Shown: positions 1 to 9,046, counted from the first letter of the stretch. The stretch is DNA of 64,000 bases from Paenibacillus senegalensis JC66 (GCF_000285515.1 NZ_HE610957.1:1135155-1199154); one strand, 5' to 3'. The notes: generated from the sequence alone by a model not told the origin. Made by a program: numbers and translations.

Positions 1-278
1 TTTGGCTGCTCCTTCGATTGCTTGTACAATACAATAATGTTGCCTATTACCTGGACCACCTCTGCGCCGGTCCCTTCGGAAAGCTGAGCGGCAATGTCGT
101 GCTTGTCTTCCATGCAATTGTTCAGCACGGAAATTTTAATCAGTTCGCGCACTTCCAGCGCCTCACTAATTGAGGTGATCATCGCCTCATTGACTCCGCC
201 CTTGCCAACCTGAAAAATCGGGTTTAAGGAGTGCGCTAAGGAACGCAAAAATTTCTTTTGTTTATTCGTCAGCATCAT
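1..278 (-). CDS. yhbY: YhbY-type RNA-binding protein (3' end cut by window)
   Basis: The reading frame stays open from the start to the window edge (about 92 residues seen). It begins MLTNKQKKFLRSLAHSLNPI and continues FQVGKGGVNEAMI, the hallmark of the CRS1-YhbY RNA-binding fold. The family associates with pre-50S ribosomal particles. Two adjacent ATG codons follow a GAGGAA site; the second (275) has the better spacing. It is the last visible gene of the yqeG-yqeH-aroE-yhbY block, an order conserved in Bacillus-like genomes. The stop codon lies outside the window. Confidence 0.9.
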   Translation of the reverse strand, partial: MMLTNKQKKFLRSLAHSLNPIFQVGKGGVNEAMITSISEALEVRELIKISVLNNCMEDKHDIAAQLSEGTGAEVVQVIGNIIVLYKQSKEQP

Positions 279-347
279 AGGTTCCTCAATTCTTAAATTA
301 TGAACTTATTTATCAGGCCTATCCAAAAAAGCACAGCTATTTTGCAT

Positions 348-1226
348 TTATGGGTTGTTGGCAGCAAAGGAGGCTTCTACCGCTTCGCGCATTGCTTCGA
401 CCGGGGCAGCGAGGCCAGTCCAGTATTCGAAAGCATAAGCCCCTTGATAAACGAACATCCCTAAGCCGCCATGAGTTTTTGCCCCCCGCAATCGGGCCTC
501 GCTCAACAGCCGCGTGTCCAGGGGATTATAAACAATATCACTGACCAGCAGCTGGTTATGAATGTGCTGCGGCGAGAAAGGAATGTCATGGATATGAGGA
601 TGCATCCCTACACGGGTAGTATGCACAACCAGTTCGGAATCCTCCAGATACGAACCGATTTCGGTAAGAGGAATCCCTTCAGTCTCCGTCCAGGCTTGCA
701 AATCCTTCGCTAAATCGTATGCCTTGTCAGGTGTCCGATTAGCAATGATCAGCTTTTTTACCCCCTCTTGAATTAAAGCGTATCCTATTCCTTTGGCCGC
801 GCCGCCTGCACCGACGAGTACGACCGTTTTGCCCTTTGGTGCAAAATGAGCTTCTTCTTTTAATGAGCGTACATAGCCAATTCCATCCGTGTTATAACCG
901 GTAAGCTTGCCGTCCCGGTTGACGATGGTATTCACTGCACCAATAGCCAAGGCATGCTCATCTACATGATCCAAATAATCCATAACCTCCAGCTTATGGG
1001 GAATAGTGACATTGACCCCGCGAAAGCCTAAAGCTCTTATCCCGTTTACAGCATCACGCAAAGTGCCTGGTTTAATATGAAAAGCGGCATAGGCCGCGTT
1101 CAATCCCTTTTCCGCGAATGCCCGGTTCAGCATTAACGGCGACTTGGAATGAGCGATTGGATCCCCGAATACTCCGTACATCACCGTAGCCGTATCAATA
1201 GTTAGTTTGCTGCCTGCATGGCTCAC
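348..1226 (-). CDS. aroE: Shikimate dehydrogenase
   Basis: This enzyme reduces 3-dehydroshikimate with NADPH in the aromatic amino-acid (chorismate) pathway, in the cytosol. The shikimate pocket GDPIAHSKSP is at about residues 21-30, the catalytic lysine is in NVTIPHK (about K78), its aspartate partner is in NTDG (about D114), and the NADP loop GAGGAAKG is at about 139-146. The 292 residues are slightly longer than usual because of about 15 extra residues before MYGVFGDP. The GTG start is favoured by a GGAGGGG site five bases upstream. It sits about 40 bp after yqeH and 70 bp before yhbY, so it is probably cotranscribed. Confidence 0.96.
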   Translation of the reverse strand: MSHAGSKLTIDTATVMYGVFGDPIAHSKSPLMLNRAFAEKGLNAAYAAFHIKPGTLRDAVNGIRALGFRGVNVTIPHKLEVMDYLDHVDEHALAIGAVNTIVNRDGKLTGYNTDGIGYVRSLKEEAHFAPKGKTVVLVGAGGAAKGIGYALIQEGVKKLIIANRTPDKAYDLAKDLQAWTETEGIPLTEIGSYLEDSELVVHTTRVGMHPHIHDIPFSPQHIHNQLLVSDIVYNPLDTRLLSEARLRGAKTHGGLGMFVYQGAYAFEYWTGLAAPVEAMREAVEASFAANNP

Positions 1227-1266
1227 CTAATCCCCTCCATTCTCCGAATTCATCCAATAGCCCAAA

Positions 1267-2376
1267 TTAAATTAATGATTTGCGCACCGCGATTTTAGTC
1301 CCTTCCGGCGCGTGAATCACCACTTCTGCTCCTTGCGTTCCATTTGCTTTGATCCAGCCGAGTCCGGAAATTAAAATTTCCGCCTCCTGCCCCTTCCGGA
1401 TCGAAACGGGAACTCTCGTCCAGTGGGGAATATGCTCCAGCTGATCCAAGGTTGGCGGTGCCAGCATCTCTCCTTTATGCTGAGCATAAAGCTCATCGGC
1501 CCGTTCGAGCTTGGTCCGATGAACCGGAATGCGGTTAGATGTATAGCAGGTGAAGGACTGGCGTTCCCCACGGGCAAAATCAAACCGAACCAGGCTGCCA
1601 AAAAATAAAGTCTGCTTCTCATTCAACTGATAAACGACAGGCTTGATTGGCTTATCCGGGAGCAAGGTGGACAACAGCGGCTTCGGAACAACCTCGGAAA
1701 GTCTATGCTTGTATACAATTCCCGGTGTATCGATAATCGCTTTGCCATCATCCAGCGGAATCCGCACCATGTTCAAGGTTGTTCCAGGGTAATGGGATGT
1801 CGTTAGCTCTGATTCCAGATCACTGTAATCCTTAATTAAACGGTTAATAAGTGTGGATTTACCGGCATTGGTCGCTCCCACCACATAAACATCCCGTCCT
1901 TGCCGCAAAGAGTCAAGCTTTTTCAGCAAGGTGTCAAACCCGATTCCTTTCTTCGCACTGCATAGCGCCACATCAGCAACCTTAAGGCCGTTATCCTTAG
2001 CCTGTTTCTGCACCCAATTGACGACCTTGTTCCAGTTGGTCACCTTGGGGAGCAGGTCCATTTTATTGACAACGAGCAAAACCGGATTGCTGCCGATAAA
2101 CCGCTGCAAGCCGGAAATCAAGCTCCCTTCAAAATCAAAAACATCTATGATATGGATGACCAGACTGCGGGTATGGGCGATATGCCCGAGCATTCTTAAA
2201 AAATCATCCTGATTAGGGGTTTCTGAAGTCATTTCATTATAATGCTTTATACGGAAGCATCTTTGGCAAATTACCGGTATTTTTAACAAAGCCTGCTCAG
2301 GAACATAACCGAGAGCACTCGGATCATCCATTTGCAAATGGACGCCGCAGCCTTCACATTGAAGTTCTTCTTCCAT
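1267..2376 (-). CDS. yqeH: Circularly permuted GTPase YqeH
   Basis: A ribosome-assembly GTPase needed for the 30S subunit in Bacillus. An N-terminal zinc finger (CxxC at residues 7-10 and 37-40) precedes a GTPase domain whose motifs occur in permuted order: NKMD (104-107) comes before the P-loop GATNAGKST (167-175) and DTPG (216-219). That order is diagnostic for YqeH. The start is placed at an ATG five bases after AGGAGG; a TTG seven codons upstream has no such site. It follows yqeG by about 25 bp. Its length of 369 residues is normal. Confidence 0.97.
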   Translation of the reverse strand: MEEELQCEGCGVHLQMDDPSALGYVPEQALLKIPVICQRCFRIKHYNEMTSETPNQDDFLRMLGHIAHTRSLVIHIIDVFDFEGSLISGLQRFIGSNPVLLVVNKMDLLPKVTNWNKVVNWVQKQAKDNGLKVADVALCSAKKGIGFDTLLKKLDSLRQGRDVYVVGATNAGKSTLINRLIKDYSDLESELTTSHYPGTTLNMVRIPLDDGKAIIDTPGIVYKHRLSEVVPKPLLSTLLPDKPIKPVVYQLNEKQTLFFGSLVRFDFARGERQSFTCYTSNRIPVHRTKLERADELYAQHKGEMLAPPTLDQLEHIPHWTRVPVSIRKGQEAEILISGLGWIKANGTQGAEVVIHAPEGTKIAVRKSLI

Positions 2377-2402
2377 AAATTCCTCCTGCGTTATCAACCG
2401 TT

Positions 2403-2897
2403 CTATTTCTTAATAAATACACGGGCCGCTTTTTCTACTTTACGATTAATTCTCGTGAAAAAGCCCTCGTCCATTAAGGATATCGGCTTGACTAGGATTG
2501 TAAACAGCCCCATCCGGTTCCCGCCAAGCACATCCGTCAGCATCTGGTCACCGATTACGGCTACATGCTCGGTTTTCAGCTCCATTATGCTCATGGCACG
2601 ATGGAATGCCTGGTTAGCCGGTTTGCGGGCACGATGAATAAACGGAATATTGAGCGGCCTGGCAAAATTTCCGACTCTGGATTCATTATTGTTGGAAACG
2701 ATAACGACCTTAAAGCCCAGTGATTGCAAATGTTTCAGCCATTGGATTAATTCCGGAGTGGCAAGCGGAACCTTCGCGCCTACAAGGGTGTTATCGAGAT
2801 CAGTAATAATACCCCGGATCCCTTCTTTCCACAGGTCTGCTAAAACAATGTCATAAATCGTATCGACCTGAAGGTCAGGAATTAATTTATTAATCAA
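2403..2897 (-). CDS. yqeG: HAD phosphatase YqeG
   Basis: Small HAD-superfamily phosphatase, subfamily IIIA, found first in this operon in many Bacillota. Motif I DLDNT is at residues 33-37 (nucleophile D33), motif II is the serine in VIVSNN (about 66-71), the lysine is in RKPA, and motif III GDQMLTD is at about 116-122. A TTG start is preferred: GAGGTG lies six bases upstream, and the resulting MINKLIPD matches the usual N-terminus. The alternative GTG three codons earlier would overlap the ribosome site. The physiological substrate is unknown. Confidence 0.93.
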   Translation of the reverse strand: MINKLIPDLQVDTIYDIVLADLWKEGIRGIITDLDNTLVGAKVPLATPELIQWLKHLQSLGFKVVIVSNNNESRVGNFARPLNIPFIHRARKPANQAFHRAMSIMELKTEHVAVIGDQMLTDVLGGNRMGLFTILVKPISLMDEGFFTRINRKVEKAARVFIKK

Positions 2898-2933
2898 CCA
2901 GTTCACCTCGAAAGTACCATTTCTTATGAAAAA

Positions 2934-2961
2934 ACTATACCATACTTCTCTTTTTTTGCAA
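2934..2961 (-). promoter_or_regulatory. Candidate sigma-A promoter of the yqeG-yqeH-aroE-yhbY operon
   Basis: On the minus strand TTGCAA (-35) and TATAGT (-10) are separated by 16 bp, about 37 bp upstream of the yqeG start. The -35 partly overlaps the tail of the terminator of the preceding operon. Confidence 0.6.
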
Positions 2962-2993
2962 AAACAGCCGGAATCCCGAAAGACTCCGGCCGC
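2955..2993 (-). terminator. Rho-independent terminator after the transglutaminase operon
   Basis: On the minus strand GCCGGAGTC pairs with GATTCCGGC around a TTTCGG loop and is followed by TTTTTGC. It lies just after the transglutaminase stop codon and before the yqeG promoter. Confidence 0.75.
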
Positions 2994-3002
2994 TGAAAGG
3001 TC

Positions 3003-5264
3003 CTATGACGTTGTGCTCTCTCTAATTTTCTGGATAATGCTTGCCGCTCGAATCGATTCTTCCTCCGTAATGGCAGATTTTCCATACTTAGCTTTCTCAA
3101 ATAATAGAAGGAATTGCTGCAAATCCTGGCTGAGTCCGTGATTGGACTGCATCCAGCGCTGAATCGTTTCTCTCGCGGTTTCATGCTCATGAACAACCTG
3201 TCCTTTTTTCTGCAGCATCCGGATCAGGCGATGATATTCCATTATAATCATTTCATTAAAATTGCGATACGATTTTTCACTTGTCAGCAGGGCTTTCAGC
3301 TTCATACGGCTGGGCTTATATACCCACAGAAGCAATCCGGCTAACACCAGAAGCCCGGCGATCATAGCCGCAACACTCAGCCAAGTGCGGGCCCCGCCTT
3401 CCTCAGCTGCAGGAGATTGCGGCTCAGGAAGCGTTGTTTCCGGAGGATCCGTTTGCGGAAGAACTCCAGCATCACTCTCCTCTTGGTGGACAGGAATGAT
3501 GAAGCCGGAAGTAGGCTCGAACGGAATCCAGCCGTAGCCTTCAAAGTAAACTTCAACCCAGGAATGAGCGTTCGAATTAAGAACATTGTACACTCCTGCC
3601 TCCATCACTTCGAACCCGAGCTCCTCATAAGGTATCATCTCCGGATCATACAGCTGCGGAGAACCGGTAGAAAAACCTTTGACCCAGCGGGCGGGAAGAT
3701 CAAGCGTACGCGCCATGACCGTCATCGCTGTGGAAAAATAATCACAGTACCCTTCTTCTATTTCAAACAGAAACCGGTCAACAAAGTCCATATCATCCGT
3801 TCCGTTATCATTCGGAGTATTTGTGTAGGAATAATTAAACTGCAGATACTGCTCCAAAGCTTTGGCCTGATCATAAGGGGTGCTTGCCTCTGCCGTAATT
3901 TCCCTTGCCAGCTCCCTTACCCGTTCAGGCAAAGTATCGGGCAGCTGCAAATAATCTGCAAAAGCATTCGGATCTGCGGGAGGCGCCTGTCTTAGCTCGT
4001 CCTCGCTATTGACCGGTATCTCCGAAATAACAGTATAAGTGCTCGGGTAGGTACCGCCCCGCTCGCTCCAGAGTAATTCAGCCGAGCGCGGAGACCAAAG
4101 AACCCGATCCCCGTCGAGGCCTTCAGGGAGCGCGCTCAGTTCCACCATGGCATGGGCCCCGAACAGTATCGGATAGGATTGCTCGTTAAGCATCGTGATC
4201 GTCTGCGTTACCTCTATGGTCTTGCGGTTCTCCATATTAAAGCGGGAGTCCTGATAGAGCGGAGCCTCAATGTCCACAGGCCTTAGCGGACTCTGCCGTT
4301 CTGCATTGCTCTTCTCCCAGCCGTTTCCGGTGTATAGAGAGCGGGTCTCTCCTCTCCAGTAGCTGCGGTGAGAGGTTTGGACGCTCATGACCGGACTGTA
4401 GTCAAAGTTAAAGCCGCCGCCCAGCATTTCATCATTACGGCTGTATCCGGAGGATGAGTCTAGTTCTAACTGAAAAGAATTCTGTCCGTTGCTGCTGAAA
4501 TTAACCGGCTCTCCCCTCCATGTTTTCCATAGCGTGTAGGGGTCTGTCAACAGATTGCCGATGTTGGGCGCAAACATACTGGGTACGATCGCCACAAATA
4601 GCAGCAGCACGATAGGAAAAGCAAGGGACGCAGGGTAATCTGCCAGATAAGACCAGCCAATGGGATTTCTGCGCTTTACATTCATTAAATGCTGAATGAT
4701 TAACAGGCACAACCCGCATAAAATGACAACGGCCACTTGTCCCCATAATACAATCGGACTGAACGAATCCCTAAAGGCCATCACCAGAACGGTCAACACC
4801 ATCGCAATAAATATTCTCCATCGGACCTGCAGCCACCATTGAGCAAACAAATAGATGAGCCAGGCAGACATGGTGAACCAGATAAAGGGATGCAGCAATT
4901 GAAACCACTCGGCTATCCGGTCGAACATCGTTATCTCCACTCCGGGAATCCGGCTTGGAGCTGCATATTCCACCACTGATGCCGTATACAGCATGACTGC
5001 GATGCCCTGAAGAGGAAAGCGGAAAGCACCAAGCCGGTAAAACAACAGCTCCATAAAAAATACTAAGACAAGTGTGACTTGAATATATTGGGCTGTTTCC
5101 GGAAGCCAGATGTAGGGCTCTTTCATTATCCATTGCACGATTTGAAATAAGAATAAACCAGTAAAGAACAGGGTCAGAACACGAGACCAATGGACAAATA
5201 CCAAACGTGAAATGAGCGGCTGCCTGGTATTCACCGCAACGGAGTTCAATGGAAGATTTCTCAT
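3003..5264 (-). CDS. Membrane-anchored transglutaminase-like protein (TgpA family)
   Basis: An integral membrane protein of 753 residues: several N-terminal helices (DUF3488-like), an extracytoplasmic transglutaminase core, one more helix (WLSVAAMIAGLLVLAG region) and a cytoplasmic DUF4129-like tail. Core residues are C507 in EGYC, H567 in NAHSW and an acidic E583 in PFEPT where many transglutaminases have aspartate. The start is the ATG overlapping the upstream stop (ATGA), with GGAGGG eight bases before it; a longer frame would overlap the DUF58 gene by about 140 bp. Together with the two upstream genes it forms the widespread MoxR-DUF58-transglutaminase unit. Substrate unknown. Confidence 0.92.
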   Translation of the reverse strand: MRNLPLNSVAVNTRQPLISRLVFVHWSRVLTLFFTGLFLFQIVQWIMKEPYIWLPETAQYIQVTLVLVFFMELLFYRLGAFRFPLQGIAVMLYTASVVEYAAPSRIPGVEITMFDRIAEWFQLLHPFIWFTMSAWLIYLFAQWWLQVRWRIFIAMVLTVLVMAFRDSFSPIVLWGQVAVVILCGLCLLIIQHLMNVKRRNPIGWSYLADYPASLAFPIVLLLFVAIVPSMFAPNIGNLLTDPYTLWKTWRGEPVNFSSNGQNSFQLELDSSSGYSRNDEMLGGGFNFDYSPVMSVQTSHRSYWRGETRSLYTGNGWEKSNAERQSPLRPVDIEAPLYQDSRFNMENRKTIEVTQTITMLNEQSYPILFGAHAMVELSALPEGLDGDRVLWSPRSAELLWSERGGTYPSTYTVISEIPVNSEDELRQAPPADPNAFADYLQLPDTLPERVRELAREITAEASTPYDQAKALEQYLQFNYSYTNTPNDNGTDDMDFVDRFLFEIEEGYCDYFSTAMTVMARTLDLPARWVKGFSTGSPQLYDPEMIPYEELGFEVMEAGVYNVLNSNAHSWVEVYFEGYGWIPFEPTSGFIIPVHQEESDAGVLPQTDPPETTLPEPQSPAAEEGGARTWLSVAAMIAGLLVLAGLLLWVYKPSRMKLKALLTSEKSYRNFNEMIIMEYHRLIRMLQKKGQVVHEHETARETIQRWMQSNHGLSQDLQQFLLLFEKAKYGKSAITEEESIRAASIIQKIRESTTS

Positions 5265-6496
5265 CGCATGGTCCCTCCCAGCACATAAGGCAGCTCTTGC
5301 AAATTGCGCACTGAATACACCATAATACCAAGGGCATGCAGATGGTCTATCCATGACTCGGCATCTTTTGCTTGCTTGGTATTGACCCAAATATGGCAAG
5401 GATTAAGCTGTCTTTGCTTCAGCAAGGAAAGTATCCGCGAGATCTCCGGTCCATGCCGGGAAGTAATCAAGGCTACGAATGTGCCTGGCGAAAGCACCCT
5501 GGAATGTTCATTCATCCATGGGTACAGGGCATGCTCCGCGTTGCACTCGAGCTGTACCAGGTGCTCCATCATCTGCTTGTGATTCCAAGGATTCGTGCTC
5601 GGCTCATAAAACGAGTGTGTCAGCATCCCCAGGGCCAGCCCGTTTTTGCTTCCATAATCGAGCAAGGATGCAGCGGTTGATACTGCCAGTTCAAAATCAT
5701 CGTCCCGCGTGTAGCCCTTCCTCGAGTTATCTAGTAAAAGCACTGTCTTCGGCAGCGATTCCTTCTCAAATTCCTTCGATTTCAAAGTCCCGGTTCGGGC
5801 AGTCGCATTCCAATGAATACGGGATAGACGATCCCCGTAATTGTATTCTCTCACTCCATTAATTTGCGTCGTTTCTCTGACAGCTCTCGAGGTAGCAGAA
5901 TGAAAATGAGTGCCTTTATACATCTGGTGCAGCTGCTTCCATTCGCGAATAGCTGCTTTCTGCGGGTAGACCTTGATCGTATAAGGCATATCCACATAAC
6001 CTTTATGCTCGAACAAACCAAATATATCTTCCGTAGCGCATTCCGTCGTTTCGAAATTATAAATTCCTCTGCGTAAAGGAGCAGTCTTATACTCCATTCC
6101 GCCGCGGCGTCCCCAATCGGGTACCAGCGAAGTCTCAAAGAGCTGCTCTCCCTTGCCATTGCGGCGGACAAGACGGTCTTTCATAAACACATAGGGAATC
6201 GGCCAGAATCCCGGAATTTGAATCGCGACCTCGACATTTACCGTTGAGCCCGCCTCCAGCTGCTGATCCGCATCCAGCTGCAGCTTGCGAATGCCCTTTG
6301 CCTTGCGGATACCGCTCCACCGTCCCAGAAATAAATACAAAGTAAGCACCAAGACGATAATAAATAGCATAAATGCCAGTTTGCCGCCCTGAAATAAGAA
6401 AAAAAATAAAGCGGAGAAAAAGCAGGTCATCACCGCTCCCAAACGAAACGTAAAACTGGAGGAGCGTTGACTAGAGCTTGGGTAATAGTTATTCAT
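5261..6496 (-). CDS. DUF58 domain protein (YeaD-like, VWA-related fold)
   Basis: A 411-residue protein with two N-terminal membrane helices (about residues 18-60) followed by a large domain containing the DUF58 signature: REYNYGDRLSRIHWNATART, then KEFEKES and VLLLDNS. The family partners with MoxR AAA ATPases, and the VWA-like DNS segment may bind a metal. Seven bases separate it from the MoxR stop and its own stop overlaps the transglutaminase start, so translation of the three genes is probably coupled. The exact biochemical role is unknown. Confidence 0.9.
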   Translation of the reverse strand: MNNYYPSSSQRSSSFTFRLGAVMTCFFSALFFFLFQGGKLAFMLFIIVLVLTLYLFLGRWSGIRKAKGIRKLQLDADQQLEAGSTVNVEVAIQIPGFWPIPYVFMKDRLVRRNGKGEQLFETSLVPDWGRRGGMEYKTAPLRRGIYNFETTECATEDIFGLFEHKGYVDMPYTIKVYPQKAAIREWKQLHQMYKGTHFHSATSRAVRETTQINGVREYNYGDRLSRIHWNATARTGTLKSKEFEKESLPKTVLLLDNSRKGYTRDDDFELAVSTAASLLDYGSKNGLALGMLTHSFYEPSTNPWNHKQMMEHLVQLECNAEHALYPWMNEHSRVLSPGTFVALITSRHGPEISRILSLLKQRQLNPCHIWVNTKQAKDAESWIDHLHALGIMVYSVRNLQELPYVLGGTMR

Positions 6497-6503
6497 TAAT
6501 CGA

Positions 6504-7463
6504 TCACTTCTCCAATCGCACCGGCACTCTTACTTGCTGAAGTATGGCTTGCAGCACAGACTGGACCGTTTGACCCTCCATTCTAGCTTCCGATTGCAGC
6601 AGAATACGATGTCCAAGCACATAAGGCGCCAAATATTTCAGATCATCGGGAATAACATAATCCCGCTCATTTAAGAAAGCATAGGCCTTGGCTGCTTGAA
6701 TCAGCGCCAAAGTTGCGCGGGGGCTCGCTCCCAGAAATACAGACTTGTGCTCGCGCGTCTGCCGCGCTATTTGCACGCCATAATGCACCACCGCCTCATC
6801 GATGTGCATATCTTTGGCACTTTGCTGCAGCTCAACGATTTGCTGGACATCGGTTACCGGTCTCATCCGGTCCAGCGGATGCTCCTTGCTCTGCTGCGCG
6901 ACCATCTGCAGCTCAACCTGTTCATCCGGGTAGCCTAAGCTGAATTTCAGCATAAATCGGTCAAGCTGAGCCTCCGGCAGCAAATATGTGCCTTCAAAAT
7001 CTATCGGATTTTGAGTGGCCAGCAAAAGAAAAGGCCGGGGCAAGTCATAGCATTCCCCATCTACTGTAATGTGTTTTTCTTCCATAGCTTCCAAAAGTGC
7101 AGACTGGGTTTTCGTTGTAGCGCGGTTAATTTCATCGGTCAAGAGGATATTCGTCATCACCGGACCGGGGCGAAATAAAAACGTCTCTTCTTTCGGATGG
7201 AATATAGAAACACCCGTAATATCAGTGGGTAATAAATCGGGGTTGCACTGGATTCTCCGGAATTGGCCTTGAATGGATCGGGCTAGCGCCTTGATCAATA
7301 CCGTCTTTCCTGTGCCGGGCACGTCTTCCAGCAGTACGTGACCCTCGGCCAGCAGTGCAGTGAGTATGAGCTCGATTTCATTATCTTTTCCTAATATACA
7401 GGACCTGAGATTGGCCCTTAGCTGTTGGATAATTTGCATCTGTTCATTGCGTGTACTCTCCAT
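6504..7463 (-). CDS. MoxR-family AAA+ ATPase
   Basis: A chaperone-like AAA+ ATPase of 319 residues. Walker A DVPGTGKT is at about 47-54; the AAA-3 hallmarks DEINRATTKTQSALLEAMEE and PFLLLATQNP follow, then EAQLDRFMLK (arginine finger region) and the sensor-2 GASPRATLAL. The ATG chosen lies seven bases after GGAGG; two upstream ATGs overlap or precede that site. It is first in the MoxR-DUF58-transglutaminase operon. Confidence 0.93.
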   Translation of the reverse strand: MESTRNEQMQIIQQLRANLRSCILGKDNEIELILTALLAEGHVLLEDVPGTGKTVLIKALARSIQGQFRRIQCNPDLLPTDITGVSIFHPKEETFLFRPGPVMTNILLTDEINRATTKTQSALLEAMEEKHITVDGECYDLPRPFLLLATQNPIDFEGTYLLPEAQLDRFMLKFSLGYPDEQVELQMVAQQSKEHPLDRMRPVTDVQQIVELQQSAKDMHIDEAVVHYGVQIARQTREHKSVFLGASPRATLALIQAAKAYAFLNERDYVIPDDLKYLAPYVLGHRILLQSEARMEGQTVQSVLQAILQQVRVPVRLEK

Positions 7464-7814
7464 GCACATTCCTCCTTCGGTCTCCAAACGGATAACTCCT
7501 GTAAAAGCCCCTGATAGGCCGAAGATAGCCGCTTATCTTTCATTTTACTAGAATTAATACCCTAAGTATACGTTCTGTACCAAGCTAAAACCAAAATAGT
7601 CGAAAAAATATGATTACTAGCAATTCTATGAATAGAGAACGGAGGAATCCGTAAAAAGGATGCCAAATGGTTCGCGGGGTATGCATCTCCAGAGCGAGAA
7701 TCGTCCGGGCCTGCTTGTTACTGTCGGGTTTGAGGGAGGAGCAAGCTTTCGCTTGGCAACTGTTTTTCTCACAATCCCTAGAGGAGCGCTGAAAAAGGTT
7801 GCATACTTACATTT

Positions 7815-7874
7815 TATACGAAAAGAGTCATGCCATTGAAAATCCAGGCACAACAACTCCTGCATGAAAATCAG
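7815..7874 (+). repeat. Flank of composite repeat element, copy 1
   Basis: This block is homologous to the reverse complement of 24346-24401. Shared core strings include AGTCATGCCATTGAA, CACAAC and GCATGAAA, about 80 percent identical by eye. In both copies it lies on the same side of the four-palindrome array; here only about 8 bp separate flank and array. Confidence 0.8.
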
Positions 7875-7882
7875 CGCGGGAA

Positions 7883-8059
7883 TTTGTACGATACGTCATA
7901 CAAAGAACTTGGAAAGTGCGTGGAATTGCGGGGATTTGTATGAAACGTCATACAAAATGACGCTGGAAGCATGGAAAATATGGAATTTTGTATGAAGAAT
8001 CGTACAAACTCACCAAAATGTAAGAAAAACGCCTTTAGTTGTATAAAGAATCGTACAAA
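7883..8059. repeat. Array of four 22-bp palindromes at exact 52-bp period, copy 1
   Basis: Palindromes of the form TTTGTAYGA-N4-TCRTACAAA start at 7883, 7935, 7987 and about 8039 (the last has a degenerate first arm). The 30-bp segments between them differ from one another. Arms vary mainly by C/T and A/G transitions at the same paired position. A second array with identical spacing lies at 24103-24280. Fifty-two bp is about five turns of B-DNA, so all sites would face the same side. Confidence 0.9.
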
Positions 8060-8063
8060 TGGG

Positions 8064-8165
8064 CTCATGGCAGTCGGGGCAGACCTCGCGGAAGGGACTT
8101 GTGGCAAAACTCATGGCAGTCCTCGTGGAAGGACTTATGGCAAAACTCATGGCAGTCCTCGCGTG
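8064..8165. repeat. Direct repeats with CTCATGGCAGTC core
   Basis: Three copies of CTCATGGCAGTC begin at 8064, 8110 and 8146, each followed by a related CCTCGYGGAAGG segment; the last is cut short. They follow directly after the palindrome array. Confidence 0.75.
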
Positions 8166-8513
8166 ACTACTTTCTCACCACACTTCTAGAGAAATTCCCT
8201 TTTGCATAGTATACTGCTCCGTTGCAGCCGTTAGATTATGCATCAAAACCGTCCTTCTTTAAAGTGGTTGTCAAGAAATCAATCTTTAACAGCGATCGGA
8301 GGGTTCCTCCCTCCCGCATTGAACATCTCACTCTTGAAAAGCTCGGACCTAAGTCGTCACCTCACTTTGGTTATACAACAAAAGCAGGGCGCCCAGTCGT
8401 CAATTTTCACTGACTTTCAGGACAGCACCCGCTTCAATTCCCCTACCTCAATTTGCGGACCAGTAAACCAACTCCAATTTCCGTAATCGGGACCATTGGA
8501 CCATCGGCCTCAC

Positions 8514-8617
8514 CCCAGGCTCGGCCACTTCAGCCTTTAACCCAGGCTGGACCGACCTGCCTGACCTTAGGCTAGACCGACTCAGCCTGACCCTAGTCTG
8601 GACCAACTCGGAGGGAC
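8514..8617. repeat. GC-rich imperfect tandem array, about 26-bp unit
   Basis: Four imperfect copies of CCCAGGCTGGACCGAC plus about ten further bases start near 8514, 8541, 8566 and 8592. Base composition is much richer in GC than the surrounding intergenic DNA. Confidence 0.7.
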
Positions 8618-8686
8618 CCAAGTTTTTTGAGGACTTCATTAGACAACCCCTTACTTGCCAATAATCACCGGTTAGTCCATTCCTTT

Positions 8687-9043
8687 CTAACCCTTCGGTT
8701 TAAATAGAAGTGCCGCCAGGAAAGAAAAGATAATCGCCGAAGAGATCCCTGCGCTCGTTACTTCAAATATCCCGGTTACAATTCCAATCCAACCGTTCTG
8801 GTCGATCTCTTGAATTGCCCCATGGACCAGAGAATTACCGAAACTGGTTATCGGCACCGTCGCTCCCGCTCCCGCAAAACGGATAAGAGGATCGTACCAG
8901 CCCAGACCATCGACAATAGCCCCGAGGACGACAAGGGTACTCATCGTATGAGCCGGCGTAAGCTTACCGACATCAAGCAATAGCTGGCCCAATACACAAA
9001 TAGCCCCGCCAACCAGAAAAGCCCACAAAAACTGAAGCCACAT
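8687..9043 (-). CDS. spoVAE: Stage V sporulation protein AE (SpoVAEb type)
   Basis: A small polytopic membrane protein (118 residues) of the SpoVA channel that moves dipicolinic acid into the forespore and out during germination. It has the family signatures [11 protein letters not shown] and [15 protein letters not shown]. It lies 3 bp after spoVAD. Together with spoVAC and spoVAD it forms the minimal C-D-E set; spoVAA, AB and AF are not present here, as in secondary spoVA operons. Confidence 0.93.
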   Translation of the reverse strand: MWLQFLWAFLVGGAICVLGQLLLDVGKLTPAHTMSTLVVLGAIVDGLGWYDPLIRFAGAGATVPITSFGNSLVHGAIQEIDQNGWIGIVTGIFEVTSAGISSAIIFSFLAALLFKPKG

Positions 9044-9046
9044 TCG

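Larger units (their letters stand above)
7464..8686. other. Gene-free, repeat-rich intergenic region
   Basis: No convincing coding sequence is present: frames are short, lack ribosome sites and cross the repeats. It holds a conserved 60-bp flank, an array of four phased palindromes, GGCAAAACTCATGGCAGTCC direct repeats and a GC-rich 26-bp tandem array, each listed separately. The stretch 8178-8510 shows nothing I can interpret. Only the MoxR-operon promoter is expected here, near 7470-7560. Confidence 0.7.

Noticed and set aside
7883-8059. CRISPR array (22-bp repeats with 30-bp differing spacers)
   Set aside because: Repeats are full palindromes with sequence variation, only four units exist, no leader or cas genes are present, and in the second array the spacers resemble each other.
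7626-8486. Several 60-80 codon frames in the repeat region
   Set aside because: No ribosome sites, no family resemblance, and they lie across repeats.
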